Shown in pieces: positions 56,401 to 64,000 of a stretch of DNA of 64,000 nucleotides. Every line of letters begins with the position of its first letter. Position 1 is the first letter of the stretch. The translations under genes and the position numbers were made by a program. Origin of the DNA: Mytilisepta virgata (lineage: Eukaryota; Mollusca; Bivalvia; Mytilida; Mytilidae). The notes below the pieces were generated by a model. It searched no databases and was not told where the DNA came from. It was given only the letters and a program-made list of their open reading frames with translations. The stretch covers positions 48,810,150-48,874,149 of the forward strand of contig CM051514.1 of the NCBI GenBank assembly GCA_028015205.1. Direction: 5' to 3'.

Positions 56401-56707
56401 GTCGTTCCACATGAAGCCGGGTCTTATCGCACGCCAGTGGACTAATATACCCACTGAGCTTAAAAAGTACTGTGCATTGAGAGTGGTTATAAACCTTATG
56501 GTATGGTTTATGGCCACGGAAACCAGTTTATCACACTTAATATCATTAGGCAAATCATTTTTCAGGTATCATTGTGGCGATTGTTTGTTTTTCTTCAATT
56601 CTCATGACTGTATTTTCCTTGGATTTCGAATTAACGGACTTTTCCCACTGTTTTATCGATTTGTATCCTTTTGCCGATATCCAATCTCTAAAATGGGTAA
56701 AATTAAA
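56401..56707. other. Unique stretch at the junction of the two units
   Basis: A 122-codon plus-strand frame (56,411-56,779) crosses this stretch without a recognisable domain. It may continue unit A beyond what unit B shows inside the window. No gene is called. Confidence 0.3.
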
Positions 56708-57204
56708 CAGGACAAAAATATCCGTTTAAAATCAGAACAACCTGTTTTCTGCTCTTTGGTCGGGTTGTTGTCTCTTTGACACATTTCCCGTTTCCATTCT
56801 CTATTCTATTACTTATATTGGACAGCAAACTAATAACCTAGTTATAATGTAAAATTCTGGTACAAATTTAAAAATATTGCTTCAAAACTATTCAGGACAG
56901 CAGTACTTTACCAAGCTGGAGTTAATGTTGAACAACCGCCCACTACGTTACCACGAACTATATAAACTTTTTAATATACAGCTTACATTTACATAAATAA
57001 TCCCTATTGTTCAAATTCACATCACTGAAAAATCAACTAACAATGTCAATGATGTTAAACCATATGTCTATAGAAGTGATAATGAATAGAATGTAACTGA
57101 AGAGTAACAGAAGGCTGTGAATTTTATTTCTAGTTTAGTGTATTTATTTTAACCATTATTATCCAAATTTTAAATCAACCGTGAACTTTATTTAGGGAAA
57201 CAGG

Positions 57205-57660
57205 AGTATATCATAAGAGGAGTATCTATAAGACAAACTATTATCTCTAGACCATGTAGCCCAGAACTGACATTAGCTACATAAATGTTATTGTCGTGTA
57301 AGATTATGTTTTCTCCAAAAGTACGTCCCTTCTTGGTTAATTTCCACAAAATTACAAAATTTCATAGGAGGGGTATCTATAAGGCAAACTATTATCTCTA
57401 GACCATGTAGCCCAGAACTGACATTAGCTACATAAATGTTATTGTCGTGTAAGATTATGTTTTCTCCAAAAGTACGTCCCTTCCTGGTTAATTTCCACAA
57501 AATTGCAAAATTTCATAGGAGGAGTATCTATAAGACAAACTATTATCTCTAGACCATGTAGACCAGAATTGACATTAGCTACATAAATGTTATTGTCGTG
57601 TAAGATTAAGTTTTCTCCAAAAGTACGTCCCTTTCGTGGTTAATTTTCACAAAATTGCAA
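57205..57660 (-). repeat. Three tandem copies of the type-b terminal-exon block (152 bp)
   Basis: The block TTCATAGGAGGAGTATCTAT, GACCATGTAGCCCAGAACTG and TTATTGTCGTGTAAGATTAT occurs once in unit A (50.73-50.88 kb) but three times here. On the minus strand only the middle copy keeps the ACCAG acceptor bases; the others read ACCAAG or ACCACG. The minus-strand frame RKGRTFGENIILHDNNIYVA is open in the copies but shifts at each junction because 152 is not a multiple of three. Confidence 0.8.
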
Positions 57661-59836
57661 AATTTGTAAAAACCACATTTAAGGCTGTCACATTAATTAT
57701 CAATTTACGTATCTATATTAATTCAGTCTTCTTTCATAATGTCTAATATTTTTAGTAACTAATTTCTTCTCTCATTATATACTTATTTAGGATCGTTCTC
57801 TGCTGTTTATTAATTTTCACAATTTACGTATATTTATGTTGCCATAGCAATTAATTCATTCATCTGTGTTTTCTCTTTAATAAAAAAAACCTACATGCGG
57901 AATGTTTATCTACAGGCACTGGTGTGTATTTTTTATTTTGTTTCTGAGGTTTTTCTTGATCACCATTAGCTAAAATTGTAAAAAGTGTCTGCATTTGTTT
58001 TCACGAAATAAGCATCGTCGAAGAAGCGAGCTAAAATAGGTAACCGTTCATCCTTGTGCAGTCAGTAGATTTTTGACCAAAAGGTAAACTTGTCATAACG
58101 GGTTTGGTAAACGCCATAAGGTTTTGGTTAGATTAACGTCCTACAGGTCCGAATAAAACTATGCCGTTCTTCTCGTGCAGTTCACAAAAAAGGACAAATA
58201 TACCTAAGGAGCAATAAAAAAAAGTAATCTATTGGACAGGCAAACCCGGGAAGACAAATGAACAACCACAAGCACAACAAATAAACACATAAAACTAAAA
58301 AACAATGAACAACACGAACTCCTATAAAAACCAGGAGTGAACCCAGGTGCTCCGGAATGGTACGCAGTTCCTGATACGTATACGGCACCCGTCGTGAAGT
58401 TCAACAAAGTCAATCCTTGGGAAGTCACAAATCGGTGGAGGCACATGAAAGGTTACGACAGTGGGAACAGGTCCAACATCATCTTAGATATTGGAACACT
58501 ATAATGGTCAATCAATTCGTGATGACGACCGTAAAATTTCCTAAGTGATGACATCAACTTATCCCTGATAAAACCCTGGTTAAGAAGCTTTTGTGACAGC
58601 CGTAATCCTCTTTGTCAAAAGTCAGGGTAACTCACGCATGCCCTTGAAAATCGGATATGCTGAGAAACGTAGACACGTATGCTTTTCAATAGTTTGAAAA
58701 ATTGACGGATACTAATTAACGATTAGAAGAAATAAAGTAACTTTTTTACCATTCAGCATTTGATCTATGTCACAAAATCCTTGTAAATATTTCCGTATTT
58801 TCACAGTCTAAAGTACTAGTATTTAGATGATTGCATGAAAATGATACCAACAGTTTGCTTTATGAAGTGGTTATTTGTTTTGTTGGCAAACACTGATATT
58901 TGTCATTTTGTGCTGTTTGGATTTTGATCGGCTATACACCATCGTTGGTTATAGTTTCACCTTCCTATAAGTTTGGTCTGAGAATTGCTGACGAAATATC
59001 GCAAAAGAATACCAGACGCTATAAGACAGTGCGGTCAGTGTATTAAAACAAATCCAAAGATAAAACGAATTTGGGAGAACAGTTATAAACTGAATTTGAA
59101 CAAGACAGCACAACAACCAAATCGCCAGCAATGTCAATGATATGAATTCTGTTCTGTACTAAACCGACACATCGAGCCGGATTTTTAACGTGCTAGCTCA
59201 CGAAGTTAAAGTCCGCAGGAAGGCAAATCACCCAAAAGGACACTTAAAAAGTGTTTAAGTCTATTTGCTTAGTTGTCATTGGTACTTATTGAAAATACAG
59301 TTATGGTTCAAGAAATCTGACTTTAATCAAATCATTAGTTCATCGAATTTGAAAAGAAAAATGTTTTATGCTAAAATGAATATCTAATATTGCTGAAATT
59401 TGTGTAAATCAATAAAGGTTACTGATATGTTGCTAGTCATTTACTCCTCATTGACGCAAACAAGAAATTTATTATTTTGAATAACTCTCAGTGCAGCTAA
59501 TATAACTCCAGGTTTTTGTGAGAGTTCACATTGCTGTCGATTCGGGTGTTGTGCTGTCTTCTTCAAATTCAGTTTATAACTGTTCTCCCAAATCCGCTTT
59601 TCTTGTCCTGATATGCATTAAATAAATGCCATTGGACATTAAACAATAATTCAACCATCCATCCTTCATTTCAGATATCACATAAATTGTGTAAATCAAC
59701 AATATCCATGTAAAATGAATAAAAATTGTTTTAAGAAACAAATACCGATGAAAATATACTCTGAAAGGTTCTTACCAGATACTGCCTCTAGAACTGTAAA
59801 AAGTAGAAAAATAACAAAGACGATATTTCGCATCAT
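57481..59836 (-). CDS. Small secreted peptide, type b, copy B (candidate, altered 3' end)
   Basis: Exon 1 (59,776-59,836) encodes the same signal peptide as copy A (MMRNIVFVIFLLFTVLEAVS) with donor GTAAGAACC. Exon 2 (57,895-57,969, 75 bp) keeps the acceptor and encodes ANGDQEKPQKQNKKYTPVPV and DKHSA. One codon is added and several charged residues changed. Its donor has changed from GCAG/GTATGT to GCAT/GTAGGT. Splicing there to the middle terminal-exon copy would create an immediate TGA, ending the peptide at HSA; without splicing the frame reads on a few codons to a stop. The intron between exons 1 and 2 contains a retroelement insertion absent from unit A. It may be functional with a shortened tail, or decaying. 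Confidence 0.38.
58190..58667 (-). mobile_element. 5'-truncated retroelement inserted after the segmental duplication
   Basis: On the minus strand an open end reads LSQKLLNQGFIRDKLMSSLR, KFYGRHHELIDHYSVPISKM and MLDLFPLS, followed by a 3' tail with CCTGGGTTCACTCCTGG. The flanks GCAGTTCACAA and GTATGCTTTTCA are contiguous in unit A at 51.40 kb, which is thus the empty site. It sits in the first intron of type-b copy B. Confidence 0.8.
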
Positions 59837-60699
59837 GATGGTTATTCCTATGGTTTTATGAAATATAACGCTGTAGTGTAACACCTGTCATATCAAACTT
59901 TAGACCAAATATGTTGTACATATTATACCTACCACAAGATTATTTCTATGTACAGTTTTAATGATTACTAAAAACACAAAGATATCGCCAAGGTTGACAG
60001 ATTGACAATTTTTACGTAAATTAAAAAGAGAAAAACCCGAAAGGTCAAAGAAAATACAAAAGTTTAGCAATGCATCCGTTGACGAATTACAAAATGTAGC
60101 AGGAGGAGATAATACATTAGTTTACCCTAGTACAACAGACGTTTATCTCCGATATCAAGTGCATTTTTAGTATTTACTGGATTGATTTTTTTCGGAAAGC
60201 AAAAAAAAAACAAAACAAAACAAAACAAAAACCAAAATTTAAAATTAAAAAACAAAATGAACAAATTGCCATTGGGAAAAAAAACTACGAATGTAAAAAC
60301 TAACGAAACCTGAAATTGTACATTAAGTTATTTCTTGGGAATATCGTATCTTTCAAACCTTAAGGACTGGGTCAGTTCAAAGTCTAAAATTGGTGTCACA
60401 TAATAATTATTACACTTTGAAGTAAATGTGTGGGAATAGAATTCCCTAAATAAGAGGTTCTCATTACACGTCCACCTAAAATTATTGTGCTAGTCTGGTA
60501 CTTTTCAATTTTAATTAATGAATTTGATAACCAACAAATTGTGTCTTTATTCTCTCATCTTGGAAAATTTCCATCAACAAAGCAACTGAATATTACCCAC
60601 ACCTTAAAACCTCAAATATTATGAAAGTTCAATAAAACTACTGATATAAGTTGACAAAACTTTTCTACCGAAAGATATATTTATTATAATAAGATATTA

Positions 60700-62777
60700 T
60701 CATTCCGGAGGTGAAGTAAGTCCAGGATTTCCAAAACCGTCACCTGCAATATATAAAATAATTATTTTGAAGCATTATCAAACAAATAAACGAGTGAGGT
60801 CGATAAATCGTGAAGTGTAGCAAAGTTTTAATTGTCTTTTAGTTAATTTAATTTACAGCTCTGTTAAATCCAAATTCCTCAGCGAGAAAGTTGACTTACT
60901 GTGTGTCGCATATACTTCGTTAGCTCTTTCTTGACGAAAAACTGCACACTGTATTGCAATTCTGTACATTTAAAAAAAAAACAATAAGTAAAGTCAAGAA
61001 ATACCAAAGGGATATTCGGAGGAGGGGAAAATCGAAACGACTGAAAAACTCCGGAGAACAACGAAGACAAGACCAAAACAATACATGCACTACAATTGAA
61101 AACTGAAAACATATGAACAACATGGACTCCACTAATAAACGTCAATATTGACCAAATATTCGAAAACAAAAGTTCCATTTGTTTGTGATTACGTTATACT
61201 TTACGTAATAAAAAACAATAATTGCACAAAAAATTAAAAAATCTGCTCTTGTTAAATATTTGAGACATTTCAGAATGGAAAAGACAATAATTCATTATGA
61301 CAATTGGAAACAAAAGGCAGTGTAATAATTTTTATTTTCATTCTAATTAAATATTTGAAATTTTCTTGGAAAACGATTTGCAGTTTTTAAAAAAAAACAC
61401 ATTGTAAATTTTCGTTACTTTATTCAGGCTTGTTTGATGTTTCTCTTTTAACAATAGTTTAGCCTTTAGACTTTGTTATTCTAAGCCCCTGTATGTAATT
61501 TTGTTGTTCTATGCTCCTTTATGTAATTTTGTTGTTCTATGCTCCTTTATGTAATTTTGTTGTTCTATGCTACTGTATGTAATGTTGTTGTTCTATACTC
61601 CTGTATGTAATTTTGTTGTTCTATGCTACTGTATGTAATTTTGTTGTTCTATGCTCCTGTATGTAATTTTGTTGTTCTATGCTACTGTATGTAATGTTGT
61701 TGTTCTATGCTCCTATATGTAATTTTGTTGTTCTATGCTACTGTATGTAATTTTGTTGTTCTATGCTCCTGTATGTAATTTTGTTGTTCTATGCTACTGT
61801 ATGTAATGTTGTTGTTCTATGCTCCTATATGTAATTTTGTTGTTCTATGCTCCTATATGTAAGTTTTTGTCTGAAGGTCTGTCGATTGTCCGGCGTTTAT
61901 TGATTTTGTATGTCATTGTTGACACTTCCTGTTATCCGTTTTGTTGTTCCTTTGTAGTGTGAATGACCTTTGTAGTGTGAATGAACCCTCATGGGATGCG
62001 GATATTTTTTGGAACTTACAAAAATAAATGACTCCACATCAAATACAAAAATAAAAACAAAAGTTCTGATTGTTATTTTATTATCTCCCGTCCGAATCGT
62101 ACATAAAACTAGTATGTACTCTTTTATGTTATTTTTTGTACGCCGTTTTGTCAGTTGGGTTGGTTTGATTGATTGGTATGTTATTGTTAGCCCTTCCTGT
62201 TATCAATTCTGTGCTTATTGATCGAACAAGATTAATATTGAATTATTTCAATATCTGTAAATGGGAACCTTCCCGTATACATACTTCCGGTAGTATTCAG
62301 CATATCCAAATCTCCACTCAAATCAGTTTCTCGTTTCATAAATCTGTATACAGGACCGCCATAATCTGAAATTGAACAAAAAATAAGGAAATTCCTGCAG
62401 TTATGAATTCTCAGTCGTACATTCATGTTGGCCAGTCAATGGATTTGCTCTGTTTTGTACGAATTAGTATTTCAAGAAAAAAAGATCAGAAACTAAGGCA
62501 ACTTTAATTGGTACAGTTTCTTAACACTACATGCACCACAGTTAAATCTCTCTTTTAAACAGGAGGACAAATATCGAGATAATGAAACTAGTCCCACCTT
62601 TACCGAAGCACATTACGACATTAAAGTACAAAATTAATGTCTGATCCAAAACAATAATAATAAAAAAAAAATTGTAGAAATTATTTTAATTGAATTAAAT
62701 CTTCATACTAACTTACCAGATATAGCTGTAAAAGTAGCTGAGAGAAAGAACAAAACGATGGCCAAACTTCGGATCAT
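60700..62777 (-). CDS. Small secreted peptide, type a, copy B (candidate, 61 residues)
   Basis: Exon 1 (62,717-62,777) encodes MIRSLAIVLFFLSATFTAIS with donor GTAAGT. Exon 2 (62,285-62,365, 81 bp) encodes DYGGPVYRFMKRETDLSGDL and DMLNTTG with donor GTATGT. Exon 3 (60,700-60,743) encodes SDGFGNPGLTSPPE and stop, with AATAAA 15-20 bases on. All introns are phase 1. Against copy A the splice sites, the DYGGPVYRFMKRE block and the FGNP module are unchanged. Substitutions fall in the signal core and in the segment after the Lys-Arg site (EIELNGDLDT against ETDLSGDLDM), and the last Arg is lost. Retention of frame and splice signals in both copies supports the gene model. Function unknown. Confidence 0.6.
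60965..61155 (-). repeat. Retroelement 3'-end remnant in intron 2 of type-a copy B
   Basis: The unit-B counterpart of 53,540-53,835, with TGGAGTCCATGTTGTTCATA and TTGTTCTCCGGAGTTTTTCA. Inherited through the duplication. Confidence 0.65.
61470..61863. repeat. 28-bp minisatellite, about 14 copies, intron 2 of type-a copy B
   Basis: The unit is GTAATTTTGTTGTTCTATGC with TCCTGTAT or TACTGTAT. Some units carry GTAATGTTG instead of GTAATTTTG. The variants recur in a partly regular order, suggesting amplification of multi-unit blocks. Unit A has only about 8 copies at the same intronic place. Confidence 0.9.
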
Positions 62778-62842
62778 TTCCTGTTATCCTTGATCTTTTC
62801 TTATCAAACTTATTATGTTTTATTTGTAACATCTGGTCGATG

Positions 62843-62850
62843 TATACATA
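62843..62850 (-). promoter_or_regulatory. Candidate TATA-like element of type-a copy B
   Basis: TATGTATA on the minus strand, about 66 bases upstream of the start codon, at the position of TATATATA in unit A. Inferred from position only. Confidence 0.3.
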
Positions 62851-62980
62851 ATGAGTTAATGTTGTTACATCACCGCTGTAAAATATTTATACACAAAATA
62901 CAATAACTTGTGTTATCTATTTTCTACCTTTTTGTGTTATGTTTGAATATTTATTTGTCAATTCAAACTTGTAGTATTTA

Positions 62981-63338
62981 TAGCAAGCCGTTTTACTATT
63001 TATTCTAACTTCAAGATATCTCATATAATATATAAGATATCTCATATAATATACTTTATAAGATATTTTACATACTTTATAAGATATCTTAAATACTTTA
63101 TAAGATATCTTGTATACTTTATAAGATACCTTATATACTTTATAAGATATCTTATAAAGTTTATAAGATATCTTATAAAGAAAATTATAAAAGATATCTT
63201 ATAATAAAATAACAATCCCAAGATAAATTATATGAGATATCGTATAAACTATATAAGATATCTTATAAACTATATGAGATATATTATAAAGTTTATTACA
63301 TATTTTGAAGTTAGAATAAATAGTAAAACGGCTTGCCA
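62981..63338. mobile_element. GATATC-palindrome MITE, copy B (complete, expanded)
   Basis: Left end TAGCAAGCCGTTTTACTATT and right end AATAAATAGTAAAACGGCTT with GCCA, flanked by TA. The interior palindrome chain (ATAAGATATCTTATA type, often alternating with TACTTTATAAGATATCTT) is about 100 bp longer than in copy A. It starts about 205 bp upstream of the type-a start codon. Confidence 0.85.
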
Positions 63339-64000
63339 TACAGGTTTGAAATTTGCTGTCCCCTTAGTTTATTTTTATATCAATGTTAACAGAGAGAAAG
63401 CACTAGATTACATAGAAATGTGATAAAAATCTCATAGCCTTATAATCATGATTTTGCTACATTTATACATTTTACAAGCAGAATCTCGGAGGCCATTTAC
63501 AAAACTTAAAGCAACAGGGCTCTAATAATTAATGATTTCCTTACTTTTGTAGAATCAGAATCAAAATATTTATTGGTCCAAAATCCAAAACACATTGTCA
63601 CCAAAATATAACAAACAAGAACACAACCATGATTAAAGAAACAAACATATATAAAATAAACATACATGTTTTCAATTACAATTAATCAAACCTTGGACTC
63701 ATGCCTCCACCAAATTTAAATGGCTTTAATACCAATTTATTATAAAGGAGTATCTATTAGACTAAATATAAATAGCATGTCATATATGTTCAATTAGAAA
63801 CGATTTTAAACAATGAATGAGGGAGATGCAGCAACAGGGACTCAGGAGTATGTGCTGCACCCTTCTCATAATCATTTGGTAAGAATCAAATTTGGACCAA
63901 TGAAAAGGGGTAGCTGTAGCAACAGAGAGTGTTTGTAAATTTTCTGCTTTTGTAACAGTAAGGCATAATATTATCTTTAAATTTCTGTAGTCGTTCCACC

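Larger units (their letters stand above)
50260..56700. repeat. Segmental tandem duplication, unit A
   Basis: From GACAAAAATATCCGTTTGGT onward this unit matches unit B (from about 56,708) nearly base for base through both peptide genes, their introns and the MITE, up to AATTCCTGTGGTCGTTCCAC at 56.4 kb. The last 300 bases cannot be compared because unit B leaves the window. Identity is about 90 percent or higher by eye outside indels. Unit A lacks the retroelement insertion and the extra exon copies present in unit B. Confidence 0.85.
56708..64000. repeat. Segmental tandem duplication, unit B (runs off the window)
   Basis: Begins at GACAAAAATATCCGTTTAAA and repeats unit A in the same orientation to the window end (TAGTCGTTCCACC). 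Length differences from unit A come from three events: triplication of a 152-bp block at 57.2-57.66 kb, a retroelement insertion at 58.2 kb, and longer minisatellite and MITE arrays. Confidence 0.85.

Noticed and set aside
57288..57500. 70-codon frame (RKGRTFGENIILHDNN) as a separate gene
   Set aside because: It is a shift product across a 152-bp tandem duplication and has no start or signal context; treated as part of the type-b terminal-exon blocks.

Overview
The window looks like AT-rich nuclear DNA of a bivalve mollusc, most likely a mussel (Mytilus or a close relative). This is inferred from a Toll-like receptor with an invertebrate-style ectodomain, intron-split genes, several repeat classes I associate with bivalve genomes (AGCTCACCTG...GAGCCTC repeats, retroelement 3' ends ending in an FYGRHH-type C-terminus), and a very low density of long reading frames. 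No bacterial operons, tRNA, rRNA or CRISPR arrays were seen.

The one long conventional gene is a Toll-like receptor exon on the minus strand (33,879-36,211): cysteine-bounded LRR ectodomain, one membrane helix, TIR domain. It opens with a phase-1 splice acceptor, so its signal-peptide exon lies elsewhere. Its BB loop has Ala in place of the usual Pro.

The most interesting content is a set of very small, intron-rich genes for short secreted peptides, all on the minus strand and all built from phase-1 exons. Gene 1 (2,609-6,776) has four coding exons and encodes 69 residues. At 50.3-64.0 kb there is a tandem segmental duplication of about 6.5-7.5 kb. Each unit carries a three-exon 'type a' peptide gene (61-62 residues, with a dibasic MKR site and an FGNP C-terminal module) followed by a 'type b' peptide gene. 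A third, decayed type-a terminal exon survives at 48.7 kb. I recognise none of these peptides. A palindrome-rich MITE made of AAGATATCTT units lies 0.1-0.25 kb upstream of the signal-peptide exon in all three loci where that position could be compared.

Other candidate genes are a cysteine-rich terminal exon (17,805-18,067, plus strand), an inverted pair of two-exon fragments (19,941-20,332 and 22,261-22,641) with preserved splice sites and frame, and an SGNH-hydrolase-like gene broken by one in-frame TAG (29,739-30,353), probably from a mobile element.

Most of the rest is repeats. Two large imperfect palindromes (23.9-28.65 kb and about 43.7-48.1 kb, with extra modules to 42.85 kb) have arms made of ~366-bp tandem modules, a foldback-element architecture. 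There are several MITEs with terminal inverted repeats and target-site duplications, 5'-truncated retroelement 3' ends, a LINE reverse-transcriptase C-terminus, minisatellites and degenerate tandem arrays. No RNA evidence was available: every multi-exon model rests on splice signals, phase and conservation between copies.
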